Positions 38,601 through 47,391 of a stretch of DNA of 64,000 bases are shown one piece after another. Within the stretch, counting starts at the first letter, position 1. Each line of letters starts with the position of its first letter. Origin of the DNA: Paenibacillus albicereus (GTDB lineage Bacteria; Bacillota; Bacilli; Paenibacillales; Paenibacillaceae); the NCBI RefSeq assembly GCF_012676905.1, contig NZ_CP051428.1, positions 735,001 through 799,000 of the forward strand, written 5' to 3'. The translations under genes and the position numbers were made by a program. Below the pieces are notes generated by a model, which was given only the letters and a program-made list of their open reading frames with translations, was not told the DNA's origin and did not search any database.

Positions 38601-39210
38601 CGCGGCTCTCCGCGCACTGGCCGACCAGCCCTTGTCCGAGCCGGAGCGGCTCGGCGGGCAGCTCGGCCTCGTCCTGCGCGTAGCCCGCCGCGGCATAGTA
38701 GGCGCCGTCGGCACGCAGCGCGTACAACGCGCCGTAGCTCGCATCGACCGACGAGGCGAGCTTGGCGAGGAAGATGCGGGATGCCGCTCCGACCTCGATC
38801 GAGCCTTGCAGCAGGATGGCCATCTCCGATACGCGCGCGTTGAGCCACGCCTGCTCCTCGGCCTCGAGGCGCAGCGTCCGCTCCTGCTCCGTCTTGCGAT
38901 GCAGGTGGTCCGCGACGCGGCGGAACGAGCCGGCGATGGAGCCGAGCTCGTCGCCAGGCGCGTCAGCGGCGGCGGGCTCGACCTGCTCGCCCCGCTCGAT
39001 CTGGACGGCGATGCCGGCTACCTCGGCCAGGCCTCCCCGCATCCGCTGGCCGAGGCTGCGGTTATGCCAGGCGGCGACGGCGATGCCGGCCGCGGCGACG
39101 GCCGTCGAGACGGCCGCCAGCATCGGATCGGCCGTCAACCAGGCCAGTCCGATGAAATATGTCAATGTCAGGACGACGACGAGCGTGCTGATGGTGCTTT
39201 TATTTCTCAA
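35662..39210 (-). CDS. Membrane hybrid histidine kinase with GAF, long coiled coil and three receivers
   Basis: 1182 residues. Two N-terminal helices (about 8-27 and 30-47), a HAMP-like region (50-105) and a GAF domain (about 130-270) lead into about 225 residues of coiled coil made of repeats such as [13 protein letters not shown] (about 275-500). The kinase core has H514 in [13 protein letters not shown], then HATPase boxes ([20 protein letters not shown]). Three receivers follow: near 800-900 ([10 protein letters not shown]), 920-1030 ([10 protein letters not shown]) and 1063-1178 ([10 protein letters not shown]). The start is TTG after GGAGG. No output domain is present. The overall layout matches large multi-receiver kinases of Paenibacillus and cyanobacteria. 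Confidence 0.92.
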   Translation of the reverse strand: MRNKSTISTLVVVLTLTYFIGLAWLTADPMLAAVSTAVAAAGIAVAAWHNRSLGQRMRGGLAEVAGIAVQIERGEQVEPAAADAPGDELGSIAGSFRRVADHLHRKTEQERTLRLEAEEQAWLNARVSEMAILLQGSIEVGAASRIFLAKLASSVDASYGALYALRADGAYYAAAGYAQDEAELPAEPLRLGQGLVGQCAESRETLERSPLPPGYIRIRSGLGAAEPSHLLLVPILYEDQAVAVLELASFRGFSGKERQLIRRVGADMGILINTLADVARIDELLRETQIQKEELEAQTEELKTQAEELQVQTEELQAQTEELKAQTDQLHLQSLELEASNEQLRLESETTVRQKEEIERQYKEAREQAEELAAQTEQLRVQTEELKQAGELALLQKEEIEQQAHSLASQAEELRLSNADLQQEMERTARQKAEIEQQAEELQVQTEELEAQSEELRAQTEELREQTEELEASNRSLLAQTELTERQKLEIQAQAEEIYLAAQHKSEFLANVSHELRTPLNSLLILSQILAENKPGNLVGKQLEYIHTIYSSGKDLLQLIDEILDLAKLETGKMTPVIEPTELQIIAGQLYRTFEQQAQTKKLAFDIRIAPDAPATLETDGHRAQQILRNLLSNALKFTDKGSVSLDIRQGAPEASEIVFEVKDTGIGVPAAKLESIFEAFQQADGTTSRKYGGTGLGLTISRELAGLLGGRIEAESTPDAGSRFRLVLPVLPSEARAQAAAAAQAPISIAELTKAPAPAKFMESFVPDISISNPKLLQFSEMEDDRDTVQPGDAVLLIIEDDAEYASILLQLARKRGFKALVAFQGDQGLALAHAYKPDAIVLDTDLPVLDGRSIITRLKSRPELRHIPVHVISAEDRDQQTLSLGALSFWKKPSQDELATAFLEIESYVRRKVKSLLIVEDNADLRHSLVAYIGHPDVRITAVGSGREALEQLMMQHFDCMVLDLGLSDISGFDLLEQVKTNRKLQTLPTIIYTGKELSRQDEQKLKQYAESIVIKNVRSMERLYDETALYLHRRTADLPPDKQQLIEKLHDPAAAFEGKRILIVDDDMRNIFALSSVLEGYNMDILFAQNGREAVRLLREKPDIELVFMDIMMPEMDGYETMRAIRSDPAFRALAIIALTARAMEEDRIRCLDAGASDYMPKPINTTQLVTMLKTWLIN

Positions 39211-39249
39211 GCGTTCTCACCTCCAGGGTTGAATCTAGGCATTCTTCTC

Positions 39250-39255
39250 ATTATA
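39250..39255 (-). promoter_or_regulatory. -10 box of the hybrid kinase operon
   Basis: On the minus strand the sequence reads GGGTATAATGAG, a perfect TATAAT 40 bases before the TTG start. The -35 region (TTCGTA, 16 bp upstream) is poor. Confidence 0.45.
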
Positions 39256-39370
39256 CCCTCTATGAACCTCGTACGAATAGGGAAACCGAGGGGAGGCAGC
39301 GGCGGGATCGAGAGGAAAAGGAATGCCGATGCCTGTACGTCAGGGAGGAATCGATGCAAGGCAGGCCGCG

Positions 39371-39398
39371 AAAAAGCGGCCGTCGCAAGGACGGCCGC
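39371..39398 (-). terminator. Intrinsic terminator of the YhhN gene
   Basis: On the minus strand GCGGCCGTC, five bases, GACGGCCGC is followed by TTTTT. It lies just past the stop of the gene to its right. Confidence 0.8.
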
Positions 39399-39424
39399 TG
39401 CGGCGGGCCTGAAGGAGACGCGGC

Positions 39425-40141
39425 CTACCTATGGCCGGTGCGGCTGCCGAGGCCGCCCCGGCCGCTCAGGCTGCCGGCGATCAGGAACTGGGCGCCGTAA
39501 TAGGTCAGCATGATAAGCGCATGGGAGAACGGCACGTCCGCCACGAACAGGTTCCAGGAGAGGACGGAGTCGGAGGCGACGAACAGCAGGCTGCCCGCGA
39601 TCGCCCGCCGGTCTCCGGTCTGGATGGCCGACCAGGCCATCAGCGAGATGACGGCGACATACGCGATGACGGGCGCGATCAGGCCGTTCTGCCCGCTGTC
39701 GCGAAGCGCCTCCACGAGGCGCGAGCCCATGAAGATGCCGTAGGCGGCCAGCGGCGCGAGCGCGGCGATCCGCAGCGCCGAGAAGCGCATCCGCAGGAGG
39801 AAGGACGACAGGTAGAACAGATGGCCGATCAAAAAGGCGGTCAGTCCGACCGTGAACCAGCGCAGCGTGCCGTCGCCGACCGCGCAGAAGACGAGGCCGA
39901 TCAGCCCGAGCGTCTGCCACGGCCGGCGCTCGGCCGGTAGCCGGCTCCAGGCGTAGGCGAAGATCAGCGCCATCGGGATGAGCTTGAACGTCAGCTTGAC
40001 CGCTTCCGGCTCGGACGGGATGGCGAAGATGTAGACGAGCCCCGTGAGGGCGATGAGCAGAGGCAGGGCGAGTCCGGCTCCGGTCCGCGACGCGGACCGG
40101 GAGTCGGCGGGAGAGACGGGGTCGAGCTTGGGCGTAGGCAT
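39425..40141 (-). CDS. YhhN family membrane protein (lysoplasmalogenase-like)
   Basis: 238 residues with about eight hydrophobic helices. Family motifs are [28 protein letters not shown] (the conserved G-D-x-x-L) and [13 protein letters not shown]86/YhhN members hydrolyse the vinyl-ether bond of lysoplasmalogens; bacterial activity varies. The start is the ATG seven bases after AGGAGG; a longer frame upstream has no ribosome site. It is divergent from cydA. Confidence 0.85.
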   Translation of the reverse strand: MPTPKLDPVSPADSRSASRTGAGLALPLLIALTGLVYIFAIPSEPEAVKLTFKLIPMALIFAYAWSRLPAERRPWQTLGLIGLVFCAVGDGTLRWFTVGLTAFLIGHLFYLSSFLLRMRFSALRIAALAPLAAYGIFMGSRLVEALRDSGQNGLIAPVIAYVAVISLMAWSAIQTGDRRAIAGSLLFVASDSVLSWNLFVADVPFSHALIMLTYYGAQFLIAGSLSGRGGLGSRTGHR

Positions 40142-40302
40142 GGGCGTTCCTCCTGGAGGCGAGTAAGGGAGCATTTTTTGCAACCGTTTACCGTGATTAT
40201 AAAGGGAGCTTGCGGTTTCGCCTAGGCCGAAAGCGGCGTCCTGCATAATTTTGGATGAATCGATCCATTCTAACGCCATCCGAAGGAAGGGAAGATCGTT
40301 TG

Positions 40303-41640
40303 ATGGATCAAGTCCAATTGGCTCGCTCGCTGTTCGGTTCCTCCATGGCTTTCCATATCATCTTCGCCACGCTCGGGGTCGGTCTGCCGGTCATGATTAT
40401 CGCGGCGGAGGTGCTGTTCCAGGTGCGCAAGGACGCCGATTACGCCACGATGGCGATGCGCTGGACCAAGGCGTTCGCCATCCTGCTCGGCGTCGCCATC
40501 CCGTCCGGCACGATCGTCGGCGTCATGCTCGCGCTGCTCTGGCCGGGCTTCATGGAGATCGTCGGCCAGGTCATCGCCCTCCCGTTCCAGATCGAGATCT
40601 GGGCGTTTTTCCTGGAGGCGCTGTTCATGTCCATCTATGTGTACGCGGCCGACCGGCTGAAGCCGTGGATGCGCATCGTGAGCGTCGTCTTCGTCTCGAT
40701 CGGGGCGACCGGCTCGGCGGTGCTCATTACCGACGCGCATGCTTGGATGAATACGCCGCGCGGGTTTTCCATCGATGCGGACGGCGTCATCTCGAACGTC
40801 GACCCATGGGCGGCCGTGTTCAACCCGAGCTTTTTCGTCACGGCGGGCCATGTGGCGCTGTCGGGGTTCATGACAGGCGCGTTCGCCGTCGCCTCCGTCG
40901 CCGCTTGGAAGCTGATGCGCCGGGGCGTGACGCCGCGCGAGGCGTCCTACCACCGCAAAGGGCTGATGATCGCGCTCGTCATCGGGGCGGCCGCATCGCT
41001 CGGCACGGCGCTGAACGGGCACAGCACCGCCCAGATGCTGCATGTGCACGAGCCGGAGAAGCTGGCCGCGGCCGAAGGCCTGTTCGAGACGACCGCCTAC
41101 GCGCCGCTGGCGATCGGGGGCATCGTGGACGAGGAGACGCAGTCGGTCAAGTACGGCTTCCATATCCCGTGGGCGCTCAGCTTCCTCGCCGGCAACAGTT
41201 TTAAAACGGTCGTGCGGGGGCTGAACGAGTTCCCCCGGGAAAACTGGCCGCCGCTGTTCGTCCATACGCTGTTCAACCTGATGGTCGTGCTCGGCTCGCT
41301 GCTCATCGTCATGAGCTTCGGGGCGCTCGTCTACTGGTGGCGCAGCCGCAAGCCGATGCCGCGCTGGATGCTCGGCGCGCTCGTGCTCAGCGGTCCGATG
41401 GCGCTGGTCGGCATCGAGACCGGGTGGGTGTTCAGCTGCAGCGCCCGCCAGCCGTGGACGATCTACCACATCCAGCGCACGGCGGACGCCGCCACCTCGG
41501 CGGGCAACCTCGGCAAGCTGTTCGTGCTGTTCCTCGGCCTGTACGCGCTGCTCATGGCGGTGACGATCCTCGTGCTCTGGTTCTATTTCAAGCGCAATCC
41601 GGTCAGCCGCGAGCTGTCCGGCATGGGACGGGGGGCGTAG
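40303..41640 (+). CDS. cydA: Cytochrome bd ubiquinol/menaquinol oxidase subunit I
   Basis: Membrane quinol oxidase subunit carrying the hemes. 445 residues; heme-ligand H18 (SSMAFHIIFATLG), the segment TAGHVALSGFMTGAF with the second His, and SARQPWTIY corresponding to the GRQPW motif are present. The Q-loop is short, as in the cyanide-insensitive oxidase (CIO) subgroup. The start with GGAAGGGA upstream is preferred over an in-frame ATG 16 codons earlier that lacks a ribosome site. Four bases separate it from cydB. No cydCD export genes are nearby. Confidence 0.95.
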   Translation: MDQVQLARSLFGSSMAFHIIFATLGVGLPVMIIAAEVLFQVRKDADYATMAMRWTKAFAILLGVAIPSGTIVGVMLALLWPGFMEIVGQVIALPFQIEIWAFFLEALFMSIYVYAADRLKPWMRIVSVVFVSIGATGSAVLITDAHAWMNTPRGFSIDADGVISNVDPWAAVFNPSFFVTAGHVALSGFMTGAFAVASVAAWKLMRRGVTPREASYHRKGLMIALVIGAAASLGTALNGHSTAQMLHVHEPEKLAAAEGLFETTAYAPLAIGGIVDEETQSVKYGFHIPWALSFLAGNSFKTVVRGLNEFPRENWPPLFVHTLFNLMVVLGSLLIVMSFGALVYWWRSRKPMPRWMLGALVLSGPMALVGIETGWVFSCSARQPWTIYHIQRTADAATSAGNLGKLFVLFLGLYALLMAVTILVLWFYFKRNPVSRELSGMGRGA

Positions 41641-41644
41641 GCGG

Positions 41645-42667
41645 ATGAGCGATCCGACGCTGGCTATCCTCATCATCTGGCTGTTCGTCTTCGTGTACTC
41701 GATTCTCGGCTCGATCGACTTCGGCGCGGGCTTCTGGTCGATGGTGTTCGCCACGGCCAAGGGCGGCAGCGCCGCCGACATCGCCAACCGCTACCTGTCG
41801 CCCACCTGGAAGGTGACGAACGTGTTCCTCGTGCTGCTCGTCGTCGCGCTGGTCGGCTTCTTCCCGTTCGCCATGCCGGCGCTCAGCTCCATGCTCGTCG
41901 TGCCGGTCTGCCTCGTGCTTCTGCTGCTCGCGCTGCGCAGCACGTTCATGGTGTACGCGCAGATGTCGCCGCGCTACGTGCCGCTGCTGCGCGTCGTCTC
42001 CGGCGTGACCGGACTGCTTATCCCCGGGCTGCTGCTGACGGTGCTGCCGGTGACGCTGGGCGGATTCGTCGAGCTGAGGGACGGACATCTCGTCGTCAAG
42101 ACGGCCGAACTGCTGACGAGCGGCACGCTGTATGCGCATCTGGCGTTCGGCATCGCCAGCGAGCTGCTGCTGTCGGCGGTGTTCCTGGCGGACTACGCCC
42201 GCGAGGCGGAGGACCTGGGGGCGTACCGGATCTATCGCCGCATCGCCATCACGATCGGACCGTTGACGCTGCTCACCGGCATGCTCGCCGCCGTGGCGAT
42301 GCATCCCGAGGCGCAGTGGATCGTCGACCGCATGGCCGAGCGGTGGATCTGGTTCGCGCTGTCGGCGGCGAGCTTCGTCGCGGGCTTCAGCGCCTTGTAC
42401 TGGAGGGGGCGGGGCGGCTGGACCGGCGTGCCGCGCGCCGCCGTCGTGCTCATCATCGTCCAGTACGCCTTCGCCAGCTACGGCTACGGCAGCGCGCATC
42501 TGCCCTACCTCGTCTATCCCCATCTGACCGTCGAGCAGGGCTTCACCAACCATGCGATGTTCGTCTCGCTGCTGGCCGGGTACGGCGTCAGCACCCTCGT
42601 GCTCGTGCCGGTGTTCATCTGGTTCTGGCTGCTGTTCCTCAAGGACAAGCGGTATTTGAAGCCCTGA
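41645..42667 (+). CDS. cydB: Cytochrome bd oxidase subunit II
   Basis: Partner membrane subunit, 340 residues with about nine helices. The N-terminal segment AILIIWLFVFVYSILGSIDF followed by GAGFWSM is characteristic of CydB. It is co-transcribed with cydA and ends before a strong bidirectional terminator. Confidence 0.94.
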   Translation: MSDPTLAILIIWLFVFVYSILGSIDFGAGFWSMVFATAKGGSAADIANRYLSPTWKVTNVFLVLLVVALVGFFPFAMPALSSMLVVPVCLVLLLLALRSTFMVYAQMSPRYVPLLRVVSGVTGLLIPGLLLTVLPVTLGGFVELRDGHLVVKTAELLTSGTLYAHLAFGIASELLLSAVFLADYAREAEDLGAYRIYRRIAITIGPLTLLTGMLAAVAMHPEAQWIVDRMAERWIWFALSAASFVAGFSALYWRGRGGWTGVPRAAVVLIIVQYAFASYGYGSAHLPYLVYPHLTVEQGFTNHAMFVSLLAGYGVSTLVLVPVFIWFWLLFLKDKRYLKP

Positions 42668-42766
42668 GCCGGGTACGGCGGTTCTTTCGCTTGGGCGCAC
42701 GGCGGGCGAGGTGTCGATCTCGTCGTCCCGCTGCACGTCCTTCTGTTCTAAAGGAATTCGCGCATG

Positions 42767-42802
42767 AAAAAAGCGGAGCCGCCGCACCGGGCTCCGCTTT
42801 TT
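42767..42802. terminator. Bidirectional intrinsic terminator after cydAB
   Basis: AAAAAAGCGGAGCC, nine bases, GGCTCCGCTTTTT: a 12-bp stem with A-run on one side and T-run on the other, between convergent genes. Confidence 0.92.
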
Positions 42803-42864
42803 CGGCATTCCGCCGGTCTTCCGTGCCGCTCCCGCCGACCGTCCTCGCCGCCGGCCCGATGCCG

Positions 42865-44325
42865 CTAGACGCTGCGGATGAGCCGGATGTAGAACTCGAT
42901 GCCCTTGCCGAGGCTGCGGACGGGCAGCGACTCGTTGGCGGCATGGATCGTCTCGCGCTCCTCGCGGCTGAGCTCGTACGGCGTGAACCGGTACACGTAC
43001 GGACAGATCGCCGCGAAATGCCGCGAGTCGCTGCCGCCGAGCATGACGTACGGCGTCACCGCCGCCTCGGGATACGTGCCGCGAATCGCCGCGGCTACGA
43101 TCCGGTACGGCTCCTCCCGCGTCGTCGAGACAGGGGAAGGGTCGCCTGCCCGCACGATCCGAAGCTCGACGGCATCGTCGGCGATCACCCGGCGCATGCG
43201 CGCGGCGACGCCCTCGGCCGTCTCTCCGACGGCGACGCGCACGTTGGCGCCCGCTCTCGCCTCGGCGGGCAGGACGTTGGCCGCCGGGCTGCCCTGCAGC
43301 GTCGTCACGGCGATCGTCGTGGAGCTGAGCGCCCTCGTTTCCGGCGACAGCCGGTGGAACAAGCGCGCGAGCAGAGGCTCCAGCAGCCCTAGATTGGCGA
43401 ACAGGATCCGATAGCCGAAGGAGGAGCGCCGGCCGAGCGTATCGAGCATGTCCCGCGTCGGCGGCGGGAAGAACGGCTTGGGCGGGCGGCGCTCCAGACG
43501 CCGGATCGCCCGCGCCAGCCGGTACGCCGTCCCGAGGCGAGGCGGCGCGGAGGCGTGTCCGCCCGCTCCGCGGACGATCAGCTCGAAGTCGCTGACGCCC
43601 TTCTCGGCGACGCCGACGACGGCGATCGGGCCGCGCACGCCGGGGAAAATGCCCTCCACGACGGCGCCGCCCTCGTCGACGACGAGTCCGGGACGGATGC
43701 CGCGCTCCTGCAGCAGGCGGACATGGGTCGGCGCGCCGTCGCCGGCGATCTCCTCGTCGTCGCAGAACGAGAGGTAGACGTCGCGCCGGGGCTGGAAGCC
43801 GGCTTGGATGAGCTGCTCGACCGCCTCGAGGATGCAGACGAGCGTGCCCTTCGTATCGATCGCTCCCCGTCCCCAGACGCGGCCGTCCGCGATCGCGCCG
43901 GAGAACGGCGGGTGAATCCAGCCCTCTTCTTCCGCAGGCACGACGTCGAAATGGGACATCAGCACGGTCGGCGCTTCCGCCTCCTCGCCCCTCCAGCGGT
44001 ACAGCAGCGTGCGGCCGTTGACGATCTCCCTCTCCAGCGCCATATGGGCGGCGGGGTACAGCTCCGGCAGCAGGTCCAGCAGCGAGCGGAATTCCGCGCG
44101 TACGGCCGCCTCCGGCTCGCGGACCGATACGGTGCGCTTGCGGATCAGCAGCGACAGCCTTCCGGCGGCGGCGTCCGCGTCGACCGAGACCGGCTCGCCG
44201 CCGGAAGGGGACTCCAGGACGGCGGGATCGGGCCGGAACCGGGCCGCCCGCAGGAGCAGGACGGCAGCGAGGGCGATCAGGAGAGCGGGCAGGACGAGCA
44301 CGAGCAGGAATGCGGGCTGGGGCAT
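42865..44325 (-). CDS. M20-family metallopeptidase, membrane-anchored
   Basis: 486 residues. An N-terminal helix (FLLVLVLPALLIALAAVLLLRA) anchors it; the catalytic part outside or inside the membrane has zinc ligands in VLMSHFDVVPAEEEGW (H then catalytic D), GRGAIDTKG, SFCDDEEIAGDGA (catalytic Glu) and the later His in GGSDSRHFA. This pattern matches the carboxypeptidase S/PM20D1 branch acting on N-acyl amino acids or dipeptides. The start follows AAAGGCGGAG; an upstream in-frame ATG is not supported. Confidence 0.87.
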   Translation of the reverse strand: MPQPAFLLVLVLPALLIALAAVLLLRAARFRPDPAVLESPSGGEPVSVDADAAAGRLSLLIRKRTVSVREPEAAVRAEFRSLLDLLPELYPAAHMALEREIVNGRTLLYRWRGEEAEAPTVLMSHFDVVPAEEEGWIHPPFSGAIADGRVWGRGAIDTKGTLVCILEAVEQLIQAGFQPRRDVYLSFCDDEEIAGDGAPTHVRLLQERGIRPGLVVDEGGAVVEGIFPGVRGPIAVVGVAEKGVSDFELIVRGAGGHASAPPRLGTAYRLARAIRRLERRPPKPFFPPPTRDMLDTLGRRSSFGYRILFANLGLLEPLLARLFHRLSPETRALSSTTIAVTTLQGSPAANVLPAEARAGANVRVAVGETAEGVAARMRRVIADDAVELRIVRAGDPSPVSTTREEPYRIVAAAIRGTYPEAAVTPYVMLGGSDSRHFAAICPYVYRFTPYELSREERETIHAANESLPVRSLGKGIEFYIRLIRSV

Positions 44326-44458
44326 GAGAATCTCCGCCTTTGCGTCGGGAATGGGGTGGTTCGGATAGGTCCAACGTACCAACGCCCTCCGCGCGCGTCA
44401 ACGGATAACATTCTCTTCTGGAGGGGGACAGGCGATCGGCGCTCTGTCCGGCGAAGCG

Positions 44459-44487
44459 AAAAGGACGATGCGCGCGGCATCGTCCTT
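44459..44487 (-). terminator. Intrinsic terminator of the SRPBCC gene
   Basis: On the minus strand AAGGACGATGC, five-base loop, GCATCGTCCTT, then TTTT. The T-run is short. Confidence 0.7.
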
Positions 44488-44505
44488 CTCAGGCGACGAT
44501 CAAAC

Positions 44506-45021
44506 TCAGGCGGATTGAACGTCGGCCAGATGCTCCGCGAGCCGGTCCCATGTCTCGCGGATGCCTTGCTCCATCCCCATGTCGATGACGGTCTTGAGCT
44601 GCTCCGCCGTCTCGTAGCGGGTCTGGCTGATGACGACGGTGGAGCCGTCCCGCTCCTCGAAGCTGAGCTCCGTGAAGCTCGGAGGGAGCTCCTCGTTGAT
44701 CGTGCCTTCCGCGTCCGAGAAGTAATCCGTATAGGAAAAGAAGTCCTGCGGCCGCGTCTCCTTATAGATCGTCTTGCCCCAGGATTCCATGCCGTAGAAG
44801 TCGCCTTGCGCCGGGTCCTCGCACTTCATGCAGTAGTGCCAGACGCCTCCAGGACGGAAGTCGATCCTGCACTCCGTCAGCGTCCAGCCGCGAGGGCCCC
44901 ACCACTTCGTCAGATGCTCGGCCTCCGTAAAGGCGCGGAATACAAGGTCCTTCGGAGCGCCGAACGTCCTCTCCAGGATGAACTGGTTGCCTTCCACCCG
45001 AACGTGCATGGATGTTGCCAT
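44506..45021 (-). CDS. SRPBCC (AHSA1/START-like) protein
   Basis: 171 residues of the AHSA1-like SRPBCC fold: LERTFGAPKDLVFRAFTEAE then HLTKWWGPRGWT, RPGGVWHY and the C-terminal helix (GMEQGIRETWDRLAEHLA). Members bind hydrophobic ligands; in bacilli they often sit with an ArsR regulator, absent here. The ATG after AGGAGG is used. Transcription should come from a strong promoter with an overlapping palindrome 110 bases upstream. Confidence 0.9.
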   Translation of the reverse strand: MATSMHVRVEGNQFILERTFGAPKDLVFRAFTEAEHLTKWWGPRGWTLTECRIDFRPGGVWHYCMKCEDPAQGDFYGMESWGKTIYKETRPQDFFSYTDYFSDAEGTINEELPPSFTELSFEERDGSTVVISQTRYETAEQLKTVIDMGMEQGIRETWDRLAEHLADVQSA

Positions 45022-45059
45022 AATTGAACTCCTCCTCGAAAAAGGGTTGGATGATCGTA

Positions 45060-45090
45060 CTCTGGTTCTCTGGTTCTCTGGTTCTCTGGA
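45060..45090. repeat. 8-bp tandem repeat in the SRPBCC leader
   Basis: CTCTGGTT is repeated three times and followed by CTCTGGAT. It lies between the promoter and the start codon of the SRPBCC gene, so copy changes would alter the leader. Confidence 0.85.
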
Positions 45091-45109
45091 TGCGCTAGCG
45101 GTTGAATCC

Positions 45110-45149
45110 ACTATAGCTTGATTAGAATATTCCTGTCAAGGAATATTCT
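45110..45149 (-). promoter_or_regulatory. SRPBCC promoter with palindromic operator over the -35
   Basis: On the minus strand TTGACA (45134-45139) and TATAGT (45110-45115) are 18 bp apart. The -35 lies at the centre of a perfect 11-bp inverted repeat, AGAATATTCCT, four bases, AGGAATATTCT (45124-45149). A dimeric repressor bound there would exclude polymerase. No regulator gene adjoins. Confidence 0.82.
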
Positions 45150-45299
45150 AAAAAAAGAATAAGAACCGGAAACAGGCGGGGCTGTGCCCGCCTGTCTTCG
45201 GCTCTTTCGGCCTTGCCGCGATGCTCCTGCGATGCTCTCGACGGCTCTTTGCCGGGACGGCCGCCGCGGGAGGCGGCGGGCTCCCGATCCGGCCCTGAC

Positions 45300-46829
45300 C
45301 TAAGCCGGGGCGGACGGAGGCTGCTGCGCCTGCAGCTTGAGCGCCCGCCGGAGCGTCTTGCCGGAGCTGTTCTTGGGCAGCTCGGGGAGGAACTCGATCG
45401 ACGTCGGCCGCTTGTACTTGACGAGGCTGCCGCTGCAGAAGGCGGCCAGCTCCTCGGCCGTCAGCGCCTCGTCGCTGCGGACGACGTACGCTTTGACCGC
45501 CTCGCCCTGCGTCACGTCCGGCACCCCGACGACGGCCGCCTCGAAGACGCCGGGATGGCGGTAGAGCACCTCCTCCACCTCGCGCGGGTAGACGTTGAAG
45601 CCGCCGACGTTGATCATGTCCTTCATGCGGTCGACGATATAGATGTAGCCCTCCTCGTCCATGCGGGCGATGTCGCCGGTGTGGAGCCAGCCGTCCCGCA
45701 GCGCCTCGGCGGTCGCCTCCGGCAGATTGTAGTAGCCCTGCATGACGTTCGGCCCCTGCACGATCAGCTCGCCGATCTCACCGCGCGGCACCTCGCGGCC
45801 CTCCGGGTCGACGATGCGGTTCGTGACGCGCGGGATGTCGACCCCGACCGAGCCGGGCTTGCGCTTGCCGCCGAGCGGGTTGAACGCCGTCACCGGAGCC
45901 GCCTCCGACAGGCCGTAGCCTTCGTAGACGACGACGCCGAACCGCTCCTCGACCTTGTGCAGCACCTCCACCGGCAGCGAGGCGCCGCCGGAGGAGCAGA
46001 GCCGCAGCGTAGCGAAGTCGGCGGCCGATGCACCCGGCACCTGCAGCAGATACGCATACATCGTCGGCACGCCGGAGAACATCGTCGCCCGCTGCTCGCG
46101 GATCGCGGCGATCGTCTCCACCGGGTGGAAGCGCGGCAGGATGACGATGCAGGCGCCGACCGCCAGCGGGGCGTTCAGGCAGACGGTCAGGGAGTAGATA
46201 TGGAACATCGGCAGCACCGTCACGGCGCGGTCGCGCTCCGTCACCTCGAACATCGTATAGACCGATTCGGCGTTCGTCGCCAGATTGCGGTGGGAGAGCA
46301 TCGCGCCCTTCGGCTTGCCGGTCGTGCCCGAGGTGTAGAGGATGACGGCGGTGTCCTCTTCCTTGATGTAAGCGGATTCAATCTGTCCGGCGCCGAGCTG
46401 CAGCAGTCGGGCAAAGGAAGCTTCGCCTTCTTCCTCTCCCACGTAGAAAGGCTGGATCGGACGGGGCAGCCGGGCCTGCAAGGCGGCGATCAGCGGCCTC
46501 AGCGGCGCGGCGGCGACGGCGGCGCGGGCTCCGCTGTCGGCCAGGATATACGCGAGCTCATCCGCCGTATAGGTCGGATTGACGGGCACGACGATCGCGC
46601 CGAGGCTGAGCGCGCCGTAGAGGGAGACGATGAACTCCGGGGCGTTGCCGAGCAGCAGCACGACCTTGTCGCCTTTGACGATGCCTTGGGCGGCCAGTCC
46701 GGCGGCGCAGCGCCGCACCTCCTCGATCAGCTCCGCATAGGTGGCGCTTGCTCCTTGGTAGACGTACGCTTCCCGATCCGGGAAGCTTGCCGCGCTGGTT
46801 TCGAGCGCTTCGACCAGGTTCCAGCTCAT
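45300..46829 (-). CDS. Long-chain fatty-acid-CoA ligase
   Basis: Activates fatty acids to acyl-CoA through an acyl-adenylate. 509 residues: P-loop-like YTSGTTGKPKGAMLSHRNL, EGYGLSEAAPVTAFNP, hinge DGWLHTGDIARMDEEGYIYI then VDRMKDMINVGGFNVYPREVEE, and catalytic Lys in KNSSGKTLRR. It is close in pattern to Bacillus YhfL/LcfA. The start MSWNLVEALE matches the family N-terminus and has AAGGAG 12 bases upstream; an ATG nine codons earlier has no ribosome site. A cre-like site lies upstream. Confidence 0.92.
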   Translation of the reverse strand: MSWNLVEALETSAASFPDREAYVYQGASATYAELIEEVRRCAAGLAAQGIVKGDKVVLLLGNAPEFIVSLYGALSLGAIVVPVNPTYTADELAYILADSGARAAVAAAPLRPLIAALQARLPRPIQPFYVGEEEGEASFARLLQLGAGQIESAYIKEEDTAVILYTSGTTGKPKGAMLSHRNLATNAESVYTMFEVTERDRAVTVLPMFHIYSLTVCLNAPLAVGACIVILPRFHPVETIAAIREQRATMFSGVPTMYAYLLQVPGASAADFATLRLCSSGGASLPVEVLHKVEERFGVVVYEGYGLSEAAPVTAFNPLGGKRKPGSVGVDIPRVTNRIVDPEGREVPRGEIGELIVQGPNVMQGYYNLPEATAEALRDGWLHTGDIARMDEEGYIYIVDRMKDMINVGGFNVYPREVEEVLYRHPGVFEAAVVGVPDVTQGEAVKAYVVRSDEALTAEELAAFCSGSLVKYKRPTSIEFLPELPKNSSGKTLRRALKLQAQQPPSAPA

Positions 46830-46901
46830 GCTTTCGATCAGCTCCTTTTTCCTCATGGTAGGCGGGGAAGGATCTGCGATGACTCACTGCCATCTTATTC
46901 G

Positions 46902-46915
46902 AGAAAGCGCTTTCG
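46902..46915. promoter_or_regulatory. cre-like (CcpA) site upstream of acyl-CoA ligase
   Basis: AGAAAGCGCTTTCG contains the perfect 12-bp palindrome GAAAGCGCTTTC and matches the cre consensus TGAAAGCGCTTTCA in 12 of 14 positions. It is about 75 bases upstream of the start. No other feature was found up to azlD. Confidence 0.55.
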
Positions 46916-47061
46916 AATCCCTCCTGGGAACGAATGGGAAAAACCCGGCGCAAGGCGCGCCGGGCCGGAGCGGCGGAGTCCGGCCAAGGCGGACCCTCGC
47001 TTCGGGCAGAGGAGCGCATCCGACCGCGATGCGCGGTGCAGCCGGAAGGCGCTCCCGCCGT

Positions 47062-47391
47062 TCAGCCGATGCCGGCCAGGCGCAGCAGCGCCATCGCTGC
47101 GATGCCGACCGCGACGGTGAGCAGCAGGCTGCGCGTCCAAGCGGCGACGAGCAGGGCCGGCAGCAGGGCGAGCAGCGCCGGCAGGTCGAGCGCGGTCCGC
47201 CCGCCTTCGTGCATGAGCAGGCTCTCCATGACGAGCGCGCCGAGCAGGCAGAGCGGGATGAACGACAGCCACTTCCGCACCGGCTCCGGCAGCCGGAGGC
47301 CGCGGACGAGCAGGAAGGGCAGGATGCGCGGAAGCAGCGTGACGAGCATGCCTCCGAGAGCGGCGAGCAGCAGCTTGTCGGAGACGCTCAT
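47062..47391 (-). CDS. azlD: Branched-chain amino-acid exporter small subunit AzlD
   Basis: 109 residues with three to four helices (LLLAALGGMLVTLLPRILPF; WLSFIPLCLLGALVMESLLM; LLALLPALLVAAWT; SLLLTVAVGIAAMALLRL). The pattern MLVTLLPRILPFLL is typical of AzlD. Its start overlaps the azlC stop (ATGA), so the pair is coupled. With AzlC it forms a two-component exporter of branched-chain amino acids or their analogues. Confidence 0.88.
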   Translation of the reverse strand: MSVSDKLLLAALGGMLVTLLPRILPFLLVRGLRLPEPVRKWLSFIPLCLLGALVMESLLMHEGGRTALDLPALLALLPALLVAAWTRSLLLTVAVGIAAMALLRLAGIG

